Below, one piece after another: positions 55,356 through 62,611 of a stretch of DNA of 64,000 bases; within the stretch, counting starts at the first letter, position 1, and each line of letters begins with the position of its first letter. This DNA is from Sphingomonas oligoaromativorans. GTDB taxonomy: Bacteria; Pseudomonadota; Alphaproteobacteria; Sphingomonadales; Sphingomonadaceae. The stretch spans positions 1 through 64,000 of the forward strand of contig NZ_JAASQK010000006.1 of the NCBI RefSeq assembly GCF_011762195.1, in the 5' to 3' direction. Below the pieces are notes generated by a model. That model did no database searches and was not told the DNA's origin. It saw only the letters and a list, made by a program, of their open reading frames with translations. The translations under genes were made by a program, and so were the position numbers.

Positions 55356-56098
55356 GGCGTGCCGGTGCTGGCGAGATCGACCGGCTTGCCGGGGAAGCCC
55401 GCCAGCAATTCCCGGACCCTTTTCGCCGCACCCTCGGGCGTCCGCACATCGCCGCCCATCTGGCGATCCGCGTTGAGCCAGACCAGTTCGCCGGTCCTCA
55501 GATCGATCAGCCCGGCATGGCCGATATGCACCCCCGACGTGACGCCCACCCCGCCGAGCGCGCCGACCACCTGCAACACCTTGCGGCCGGTCGAGCCATA
55601 TTCGTCATGCGTGGTGATGAAGAGCGCATAGTCCGCCCCTTCGAGGGACTTCAGCCGCGCGATGCCGTCGCCGACGCCCCATTCGAAGGCGCCGGACCGC
55701 TTCTTGGTCTCCAGCCGGTTGCCGACGAAGAACTGATATTCGATCACGGAATCCGCCACCGCGCTGAACAGGTGGGCATATTGGGTCACCAGCGGCCCTT
55801 CGCCGGTCGTCCCTTCCGCATAGCCGATCACCTGGTTGCCGAGCTTCGACTGCGCTTCCGCGAGCGCGCCGGCGAGATTGTCGCGGGCCTGCTGCGTCCA
55901 GTCGGCATTGGGTTCGTAGAGGCCGCCGGTCGACTGCGCGCCGACCTGGATGGTCGGCCGCATGACCATGATCCGCACGGTGCCGGGCCTCAGGACGAAG
56001 CCCTCCTTCTTGCCCGTCTTCTCCTGCGCCAGCGACGGCGTGGAGACGAGCAGGATGAGTGCGAGCGCCGCCGCCCGCCGGAATGATGCCAGTGCCAT
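55352..56098 (-). CDS. Secreted hypothetical protein, first gene of the M48 unit
   Basis: A 248-residue protein with a clear signal peptide (AAALALILLVSTPSLAQ). The mature domain (VRIMVMRPTIQVGAQST; DYALFITTHDEYGSTG; GHAGLIDLRTGELVWLNAD) has an LIDLRTGELVW motif reminiscent of outer-membrane lipoprotein biogenesis-type domains, but there is no lipobox. Not recognised with confidence. Start at ATG 56098. Coupled to the M48 protease by ATGA, so a shared envelope role is inferred. Confidence 0.78.
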   Translation of the reverse strand: MALASFRRAAALALILLVSTPSLAQEKTGKKEGFVLRPGTVRIMVMRPTIQVGAQSTGGLYEPNADWTQQARDNLAGALAEAQSKLGNQVIGYAEGTTGEGPLVTQYAHLFSAVADSVIEYQFFVGNRLETKKRSGAFEWGVGDGIARLKSLEGADYALFITTHDEYGSTGRKVLQVVGALGGVGVTSGVHIGHAGLIDLRTGELVWLNADRQMGGDVRTPEGAAKRVRELLAGFPGKPVDLASTGTP

Positions 56099-56226
56099 GA
56101 GCCCCCCTCACGTCGCCCTTTCCTTATCCGGTTCCGGGGCGCCGGGGAGGGGGTTTTGCCGTCAATCGTGGGGCATCTGGCTCCCGATCCTGCCACCCCT
56201 CTCCGGCGCGGCGCGGGGCCTGTGGC

Positions 56227-57759
56227 TCATGACGCGGGCTGTCCGTTGATGCGGTCGATCAGTTGCCGGTGGGAGGGCAGGTCGTCCGCCGCGCGCTCGC
56301 CATAGCGCCGGATCTTGAGGAGCAGCTTCTCGGCCGCGCGCATGGCGGCCAGATCCGTGGCTTCGGAGGGGAGATCGGTCGCGAACTCCATGCCGTAGAG
56401 GATGTATTGATAGTTGAAGAAGGCGAAGCTCTCGAGATCGAGGATGAAGTCGTAGCGGTTGGGCGGCCGGTGGCGCCACTGGTCGAGCAGTTCCTTCAGC
56501 CGGTCCGGGATGGAGGCGGGATCGACATTGTCGCGCCAGAAGGGCTCCTCGCGCCGGCTCAGGCAATAATGCAGCTTGAGGAAGCTGACGATGTTGTCGA
56601 ACCGCGCCGTCATCAGCGTGTTGAAGCGCCTGGCCGGCGCATCGATCGGACCGTGATGGGGGAACAGCTCGGCGATCATCGCCACCGCCGCTTCGATCAG
56701 CACCACGCCGGTCGATTCCAGCGGTTCCAGAAAGCCCGCCGAAAGCCCGACGGCGACGCAATTGCCGACCCATTGCCGCTCGCGATAGCCGGGCTCGAAC
56801 GACAGCAGCCGCGTCTCGACCTCGTCGATGCGATCGCCCGCATAGGCGCGCAGCGTCGCGGCGGCGCGGGCATCGTCCATATGGTCGCTCGAATAGACGC
56901 AGCCGAGGCCGCGCATCCCGGCGAGCGAGATGTCCCACGTCCAGCCCGCCTCGTGCGCGGCGGCGATGGTGAAGCTCGGCAGCGGCGCGTCCGGCCGGTC
57001 ATAGGGCAGCTTGCAGGCGAGCGCGCGGTCGGTGAACAGATAGGGCCGCGCCGAGCGGAACGGCACGCCCAGCGCCCGCCCGATCAGTTCAGCGCGGAAA
57101 CCCGAGCAGTCGATGTAGAGATCCGCCCTGAGCGGCCCATGCTCGCGGCTGACGACATGATCGATCCGGCCCGCCGCATCGAGAACGACATCCTCAAGCC
57201 GGTCCTGCACATGCCGGACGCCGAGTTCCACGGCGCGCTCGGCGAGCAGCCGGCCGAGCTGCCCGGCGTCGAAATGATAGGCGTAGCTGAGCGGCCCGGT
57301 GAAGGCCTCCTCGTCCGGCCCCTTGGGCGCACGGCGGGCCTCCGCGACGCGGTTCTGGATGGTCATCGCCTCGGCGAAGGGCGGGCGCGTCGCCTTGTCC
57401 TGCCGCAGCCAGTGGGGGACGAGGCCCGGCGCATCGGCGTAGAGCGGCGCCTCGAAGGGGTGGAAATAGCGATGCCGCTGCCCGTCCTGCGGCGCGTGCA
57501 GCCAGTCGGTGAAGCAGACGCCCTGCTTGAAGGTGGCGGAGGTCTCGCGGATGAAGCGGGTCTCGTCGATGCCGAGGAAGCGCAAGGTGCTCCGCATCGT
57601 CGGGAAGGCGCCCTCGCCGACGCCGATCGTGCCGATCTCGGGCGATTCCAGCAGCGTGATCCGGCGGTGCGGATGATCGGCGAGATCGAGGAAGCGGGCG
57701 AGATAGGCCGCCGTCAGCCAGCCCGCGGTGCCGCCGCCGATAATCAGGATCGAGCGCAT
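56227..57759 (-). CDS. Flavin-dependent tryptophan-halogenase family protein
   Basis: A 510-residue FADH2-dependent enzyme of the PrnA/RebH fold: N-terminal GGGTAGW (residues 8-14), the tunnel lysine in TFKQGVCF (Lys78, aligning with PrnA Lys79), CSGFRAELIG, and the glutamate in EPLESTG (Glu345, aligning with PrnA Glu346). The canonical W-x-W-x-I-P motif reads W273-T-W275-D-I-S278, so the final Pro is replaced by Ser. Many proteobacterial relatives halogenate free indoles or lack a known substrate; tryptophan itself should not be assumed. It requires a separate flavin reductase, not found here. It begins 3 nt behind the PIN-toxin gene, on the same strand. Confidence 0.92.
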   Translation of the reverse strand: MRSILIIGGGTAGWLTAAYLARFLDLADHPHRRITLLESPEIGTIGVGEGAFPTMRSTLRFLGIDETRFIRETSATFKQGVCFTDWLHAPQDGQRHRYFHPFEAPLYADAPGLVPHWLRQDKATRPPFAEAMTIQNRVAEARRAPKGPDEEAFTGPLSYAYHFDAGQLGRLLAERAVELGVRHVQDRLEDVVLDAAGRIDHVVSREHGPLRADLYIDCSGFRAELIGRALGVPFRSARPYLFTDRALACKLPYDRPDAPLPSFTIAAAHEAGWTWDISLAGMRGLGCVYSSDHMDDARAAATLRAYAGDRIDEVETRLLSFEPGYRERQWVGNCVAVGLSAGFLEPLESTGVVLIEAAVAMIAELFPHHGPIDAPARRFNTLMTARFDNIVSFLKLHYCLSRREEPFWRDNVDPASIPDRLKELLDQWRHRPPNRYDFILDLESFAFFNYQYILYGMEFATDLPSEATDLAAMRAAEKLLLKIRRYGERAADDLPSHRQLIDRINGQPAS

Positions 57760-57762
57760 GCC

Positions 57763-58260
57763 CTAAGCCCTCACGAACAGATTCTTGAGCCATGCCGGCC
57801 CGGTGCGCGCCGCCTGACGCCAGTCGTCGCCATCATCCTCGTCCCCGGCGGACCAGCCGCGCGGGTTGAGGAGCTTGACCCGCCCCGCCTTGAAGGCGGT
57901 GGTCTGGTGCGTGACGAGTGTCAGCTTGTGCTCGATCGCGGTGGCGGCGAGCAGGCCGTCGCGGGCATCGGCATAGCCGAGCTGCCCGCTGCGGCGGACC
58001 ACGGCGGCGTCCACGGGCAGGATGCGGCCCTCGAACGCGCGCATCACCTGCTCGTCGATCCACGGGCGGAGCGCGGCGCCCGCGGCCTTGCCCGGCCTGC
58101 CCGATTTGCGCGCGCCATTCTCCAGCTCCAGCAGGGTGAGCGCGGAGATGAAGAGCGTCTGCCGCGACACGCTGCCCGCCCAGGCGATCAGGCCGGGATC
58201 GGCCCGGCCCGCCTTGGCGCGCCCGAGATCGACGAGAACGGGGGTGTCCAGCAGATACAT
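57763..58260 (-). CDS. PIN-domain toxin of a VapBC-type module
   Basis: A 165-residue PIN ribonuclease of the VapC/FitB type. Acidic residues: Asp5 in LLDTPVLVD, Glu45 in LLELENGARK, Asp98 and Asp101 in YADARDGLLAATA. The fourth acidic position (usually an Asp in the TRNxxDF strand) is replaced in LVTHQTTAFK, so activity is uncertain. It has a longer C-terminal tail (EDDGDDWRQAARTGPAWLK) than usual. Its ATG overlaps the antitoxin stop by one base. Confidence 0.88.
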   Translation of the reverse strand: MYLLDTPVLVDLGRAKAGRADPGLIAWAGSVSRQTLFISALTLLELENGARKSGRPGKAAGAALRPWIDEQVMRAFEGRILPVDAAVVRRSGQLGYADARDGLLAATAIEHKLTLVTHQTTAFKAGRVKLLNPRGWSAGDEDDGDDWRQAARTGPAWLKNLFVRA

Positions 58261-58508
58261 CAGTCGGCCGCACCGCGACGGCTCCACACGCCTGTCGAGC
58301 GCGGCGGATCGGCGGCGTCAGCCGGGGCGGGCATGGCGAGCAGATCGACGATGCTCTCCGTCTGGCCGCTCATCTGGCGATAGGCGTCGATGCTCATCAG
58401 CACATGGGTGGGCCGCCCGCGATCGGTGATGAACACCGGCTCGATCCGCGCCGCGCGCTTCGCCTGGCTGACATCCTGATTGAAATCGCGGCTGCTGACG
58501 ATCTTCAT
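58260..58508 (-). CDS. Phd/YefM-type antitoxin of the PIN module
   Basis: An 82-residue antitoxin with the Phd/YefM N-terminal DNA-binding signature (SSRDFNQDVSQAKRAAR; VFITDRGRPTHVLMSIDAYRQM) and a short C-terminal tail for toxin binding. ATG 58508 is set by the motif start. The stop overlaps the toxin ATG (TGATG). It should autoregulate the unit through a site in front of the gene, for which the palindrome at 58544-58559 is a candidate. Confidence 0.88.
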   Translation of the reverse strand: MKIVSSRDFNQDVSQAKRAARIEPVFITDRGRPTHVLMSIDAYRQMSGQTESIVDLLAMPAPADAADPPRSTGVWSRRGAAD

Positions 58509-58543
58509 GGCCCCTCGACCGGCCCCCCGAAAGCCTCTCTGAT

Positions 58544-58559
58544 GTAGGCATGTTACTAC
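58544..58559. promoter_or_regulatory. 16-bp palindrome GTAG-N8-CTAC, copy B, upstream of the antitoxin
   Basis: GTAGGCATGTTACTAC, located 36 bp before the antitoxin ATG (58508). Its imperfect dyad and placement fit an operator for the Phd-type antitoxin. It is 14/16 identical to the complement of 48493-48508. Confidence 0.55.
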
Positions 58560-58624
58560 GCCGGGGCGAGGCGGCAACGGAAATGCGCCTTGGCGGGGTC
58601 CGATCCCCTCGATAATCGGGCCGC

Positions 58625-59311
58625 ATGGCGACACGCGCGAGACGGAAGGGGAGGAAGGCGTCCCGCGCGCATCGCTGGACGCGCCTCGAGATCGCGGTGC
58701 TGTCCGCCTTCGCCATCGCGGTGGTGGGAGTGTGGCTGGCGACGCGCGACTGGCGGCCGGCTCCGCCGCCGGCGGCGCCCCATCGTCTCACCGCCGAGGA
58801 AGCGCGCGCCGTCAACGCCGCCACGCCCTTTGCCGACGATCATCCGCGCGCGGCCCGGCCGTTCCGTTTCCAGGGAAGCCCGGCGGCGCGCGAGCAGGCG
58901 GTGCAATGCCTCGCCACCGCCGCGATCTACGAGGCCGGCAGCGACGAGCGGGGCCGCAGGGCGGTGATGCAGGTGGTGCTCAACCGGCTCGCCTTGCCGC
59001 AATATCCCAAGACGGTGTGCGGGGTGGTCTATCAGGGCGCGTCACGGGTGACAGGGTGCCAGTTCTCCTTCACCTGCGACGGATCGCAGGCGCGTCGCCC
59101 CGAGCATGAGGGCTGGGACGCGGCGCGGGCGGAGGCGAAGCGCGCGCTCGGCGGCTATGTCTTCGCGCCCGTCAGCACCGCGACCCATTATCATGCCAAC
59201 TGGATCGTGCCCTATTGGAAGGGCTCGCTCGACAAGATCGCGCAGGTTCATAACCATATCTTCTACCGGCCGCACCTGCGCTCCCCGATCCAGTTCGGCC
59301 CGCCTCAATAA
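58625..59311 (+). CDS. SleB-type cell-wall hydrolase
   Basis: A 228-residue membrane-anchored enzyme: a basic N-terminus, one TM segment (about residues 22-40; IAVLSAFAIAVVGVWLA), a Pro/Ala linker and a Hydrolase_2 (SleB) domain from about residue 95 with LATAAIYEAGSDERGRRAVMQVVLNRL (catalytic Glu in YEAGSD), SRVTGCQFSFTCDG and THYHANWIVPYW. It is expected to cleave peptidoglycan glycan strands in the periplasm, as in other alphaproteobacterial SleB/CwlJ-like proteins. Its 3' end overlaps the end of the convergent gamma-glutamyltransferase gene by a few bases. Confidence 0.9.
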   Translation: MATRARRKGRKASRAHRWTRLEIAVLSAFAIAVVGVWLATRDWRPAPPPAAPHRLTAEEARAVNAATPFADDHPRAARPFRFQGSPAAREQAVQCLATAAIYEAGSDERGRRAVMQVVLNRLALPQYPKTVCGVVYQGASRVTGCQFSFTCDGSQARRPEHEGWDAARAEAKRALGGYVFAPVSTATHYHANWIVPYWKGSLDKIAQVHNHIFYRPHLRSPIQFGPPQ

Positions 59312-61116
59312 GCGAGCGCGCAGCCGTCCGCCCGCATCTCGGACGCGGCGGCGTAGACGAGCTGGCCTTGATCGGGCTTGAACTCGACGCATTCGTAGCG
59401 GCCGAAGCCACCATCCGATTCCCCAAGCTTCCAGCCCATATTGGCGAGCGCCGCCCTGGTCGCCTCCGGCACGCCGCTTTCGAGGCGGAGCAGGCCGTTG
59501 GCGGGCATTCCCGGACTATCCTCGCCCATCGACTCCGAAGAGCCCTCATGGTGCCAGCGCGGGCTGTCGCCCGCCGCCTGCACGTCGAGGCCATAATCGG
59601 TGCGGTTGACGATGATCTGGGTCTGGCCCTGCGGCTGCATGTCGCCGCCCATCACGCCGAAGGCGAGCCATGGCGCGCCCTTCACGGTGGCGAAGCCGGG
59701 GATGATCGTCTGGAACGGGCGCTTGCCGGGCTGGTAGATGTTGGGGTGCCCGTCCTTCAGGCTGAAGAGCTGGCCGCGATCCTGGAACATGAAGCCCAAT
59801 CCGTCCGCCACCAGCCCCGATCCCATGCCGCGGAAGTTGGACTGGATCATCGACACCATCATCCCGTCCTTGTCGGCGCAGGAGAAATAGGTGGTGTCGC
59901 CATGGCTCGGCGCCTGCCCCGGATAGACGGGGGTGAGGATGCGGTCCGGCCGGATCAGCTTGGCGCGCTCGGCGGCATATTCCTTGGAGATCAGCCACTC
60001 GACCGGCACCTTCGAGAAGTGCGGATCGGCGTAGTAGCGGGCGCGGTCCTCATAAGCGAGGCGCTTGGCCTCGACCTGCAAATGGATCGACAGCGGCGAC
60101 TGGAAGCCCGCGCCGCGCATGTCGAAATGCTCCAGCATGTTGAGCATCTGAAGCGTGGCGATGCCCTGCGTGTTGGCGCCGAGCGCGTGGACGGTGGTGC
60201 CGCGATAGTCGGTCTGGTGCGGCTCGACCCATTCGCCATGATGCGCGGCCAAGTCCTCATAGCGCAGCCAGCCGCCGATCCGCTTGAAATAGGCATCGAT
60301 CGTCCTCGCGATCTCGCCCTTGTAGAAGACGTCGCGGCCGCCCTGCGCGATCAGCCTGTAGGTGTGGGCCAGATCGGGGTTGCGGAAGATCTGCCCCGTC
60401 TCCGGCCCGCCATGGCCGAGGCCGTAGGTGCGGATCGCATTCTCCGTCTCCTCGACGCCCGAGCCGGGACGGAGGAATATCTTGAGGTTGCGGCGGATAT
60501 AATAAGCGATGATCTCGGGCACCGGCGCGCCTTCGCTGGCATAGCCGATGGCGGGCTCGAACAGCTCGGCCCATTTGAGCTTGCCGTAGCGCTGATGGAG
60601 CATCCACCACGCATCGAGCGCACCCGGCACGGACACCGAGATCGCGCCGAGGGCCGGCAGCGCCCCGTTCTTCGCACGCGAGCGGGCGGTCTCGAGGCTC
60701 AGCCCGCGCGGCGAGCCGCCGGAGCCCGCAAGCCCCATCACCTTCTTCGCCTTCGGATCCCACAGCATGGCGAAGCAGTCGCCGCCGATCCCCGACGATG
60801 TCGGCTCCAGCACGCCGAGGCAGGCGTTCATGGCGATGGCGGCATCCACCGCCGAGCCGCCCTTCCTGAGGATATCGATCGCGGCGAGCGTCGCCAGCGG
60901 CTGGGCCGAGCCCGCCGCGCCATGCGTGCCGTAGACCGCGCTGCGCGAGGCGAAGCTGGCGCCGACCGGCCGATCACCGGCATGGACGTCGGGGCGGATG
61001 AAGCGCTCGGCGCCGGCGGGCTCGAACTTCGGCAGGTCGGCCGGCCGGGTCTCGGCGAGGAGCGGGGCGGCCATCGCGGCGGCCGGGAGCGAGGCGAGAA
61101 ATTGTCTGCGGCGCAA
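59305..61116 (-). CDS. Gamma-glutamyltransferase family protein, Tat-exported
   Basis: A 603-residue Ntn-hydrolase of the GGT family. The autoprocessing/catalytic Thr is Thr408 in GDTTYFSC; the large-subunit signatures LRKGGSAVDAAIAMNACLGVLEP and GIGGDCFAMLWD and the small-subunit GGDMQPQGQTQIIVN are intact. I choose TTG 61116 as start: it gives the twin-arginine-type signal MRRRQFLASLPAAAMAAP and has GGAGAT 5 nt upstream; other in-frame ATGs lie far upstream. It should hydrolyse or transfer gamma-glutamyl groups (glutathione or related) in the periplasm. Convergent with the SleB gene and divergent from the RNB gene. Confidence 0.92.
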   Translation of the reverse strand: MRRRQFLASLPAAAMAAPLLAETRPADLPKFEPAGAERFIRPDVHAGDRPVGASFASRSAVYGTHGAAGSAQPLATLAAIDILRKGGSAVDAAIAMNACLGVLEPTSSGIGGDCFAMLWDPKAKKVMGLAGSGGSPRGLSLETARSRAKNGALPALGAISVSVPGALDAWWMLHQRYGKLKWAELFEPAIGYASEGAPVPEIIAYYIRRNLKIFLRPGSGVEETENAIRTYGLGHGGPETGQIFRNPDLAHTYRLIAQGGRDVFYKGEIARTIDAYFKRIGGWLRYEDLAAHHGEWVEPHQTDYRGTTVHALGANTQGIATLQMLNMLEHFDMRGAGFQSPLSIHLQVEAKRLAYEDRARYYADPHFSKVPVEWLISKEYAAERAKLIRPDRILTPVYPGQAPSHGDTTYFSCADKDGMMVSMIQSNFRGMGSGLVADGLGFMFQDRGQLFSLKDGHPNIYQPGKRPFQTIIPGFATVKGAPWLAFGVMGGDMQPQGQTQIIVNRTDYGLDVQAAGDSPRWHHEGSSESMGEDSPGMPANGLLRLESGVPEATRAALANMGWKLGESDGGFGRYECVEFKPDQGQLVYAAASEMRADGCALAY

Positions 61117-61225
61117 GATCGATCTCCATTTCCCCCCGGAGATACGCGGCAGAGCTTTAGCGACGATCGCCGGGCAGGCAAGCCGCTCTTCCCATTGCCC
61201 GGCGCAGGCGGCATCAGATGGGAGC

Positions 61226-62611
61226 ATGAAAACAATCGTCGATCCCGATCGCGCGCTGGCGGACGGACTGGCCGCGCTCCGAGCCGAATTTCAGGTGCCG
61301 GCCGGCTTCCCGCCCGCCGTGCTCGCCGCCGCCGAGGCGGCCGCGCGCAGGCCCTTCACCGAGCATGTCGACCGCACCGCGATGCGTTTCGTGACGCTCG
61401 ACCCGGCGTCCTCGACCGATCTCGACCAGGCTTTCGCGATCGAGCGGGCGGGGGGCGACATCCTGCTCCATTATGCCATCGCGGACGTCGCGTGGTTCGT
61501 CACCGACGGCGATGCGATCGATGCCGAGACGTGGGCGCGTGGCGAGACGCTCTATCTGCCCGACGGCAAGGCGGGGCTGCATCCGCCGATCCTGGGCGAG
61601 CAGGCCGCCAGCCTGTTGCCCAATGGGGACAGGGCGGCGGTGATCTTCACGGTGCGCGTCGGCGGTGACGGCAAGTCGGTGCTGGAGGGGGCGGAGCGTG
61701 CGGTGATCCGCTCGGCCGCCAAGCTCGCTTATGAGACGGTGCGGCCCGAGGATCTGCCGCCCGATTTCGAGGAACTGGCCCGCCGCATCGACGCCGCCGA
61801 GACGGCGCGCGGCGCGGCCCGCGTCGATCCGCCGGAGCAGGAGGTGGCGCGCGACGACGACGGCAGGCTGCGGCTGGCCTTCCGGCCCCGCTGCGTCTCC
61901 GAGGATCGCAACGCGGCGCTGTCGCTCGCCACCAACCTCGCGGTGGCCGATGCGCTTCAGGCGCACCGCACCGGCCTGTTCCGCGTCATGGCCGGCCCGA
62001 ATCCCGGCGCGATCGCGCGGCTGCGCCATACCGCCGGGGCGTTCGGGCTCGACTGGCCGGCCGGGCAGCCGCTCGACCAGTTCTCGCAGACTCTGAGCGC
62101 CAACGATCCGAAGCAGGCCGCGTTCATGTTGGCGATCCGCCGCGCGGGGAACGGCGCCTCCTACGCGCCCTATCGCGATGGCGTGACGCCGTGGCACGCG
62201 GCGATGGCGGCGACCTATGCGCAGGCGACCGCGCCGCTCCGCAGGCTGGCCGACCGTTATGTGATCCGCGCCGCGCTGGCGGTCGCCAACGGCCGGCCCG
62301 TGCCCGATGCTGTGAGCGCGGCGTTCGAGCGGATTCCTCCCGTGATGGCCCGCGCCGACGCCCGCTCCGGCCAGATCGAGCGCGCCGTCATCGATCTCGC
62401 CGAGGCGGTGCTGCTCGCCGATCATGAGGGCGAGGCCTTCTCCGCCACCGTCACCGACGTCGACGATCGCGGCGCGCGCATCCAGCTTTGCGATCGCCCA
62501 GTCGTGGCGCGGGTGGCGACGGATGGGCTGCATCCCGGCGACATGATCCGGGTGAAGCTCGACGGCGTCGACATGGCGCGCCGGACGATCCGCTTCGAGG
62601 CGGCCGGCTAG
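61226..62611 (+). CDS. Short RNB-domain exoribonuclease (RNase II/R-like)
   Basis: A 461-residue protein with an RNB nuclease domain from about residue 45 and a C-terminal S1-like/beta portion. The acidic active site reads LDPASSTDLDQAF: Asp59, Asp65 and Asp67 align with Asp201, Asp207 and Asp209 of RNase II, while the fourth (Asp210) is Gln68, a substitution seen in this short RNB subfamily. Other motifs: SEDRNAALSLATNLAVADAL, HTAGAFGLDWPAG and ATYAQATAPLRRLADRYV (the conserved APLRR...DRYV signature). It lacks the N-terminal cold-shock domains of RNase R. Stop overlaps that of the convergent ABC-F gene. Confidence 0.9.
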   Translation: MKTIVDPDRALADGLAALRAEFQVPAGFPPAVLAAAEAAARRPFTEHVDRTAMRFVTLDPASSTDLDQAFAIERAGGDILLHYAIADVAWFVTDGDAIDAETWARGETLYLPDGKAGLHPPILGEQAASLLPNGDRAAVIFTVRVGGDGKSVLEGAERAVIRSAAKLAYETVRPEDLPPDFEELARRIDAAETARGAARVDPPEQEVARDDDGRLRLAFRPRCVSEDRNAALSLATNLAVADALQAHRTGLFRVMAGPNPGAIARLRHTAGAFGLDWPAGQPLDQFSQTLSANDPKQAAFMLAIRRAGNGASYAPYRDGVTPWHAAMAATYAQATAPLRRLADRYVIRAALAVANGRPVPDAVSAAFERIPPVMARADARSGQIERAVIDLAEAVLLADHEGEAFSATVTDVDDRGARIQLCDRPVVARVATDGLHPGDMIRVKLDGVDMARRTIRFEAAG

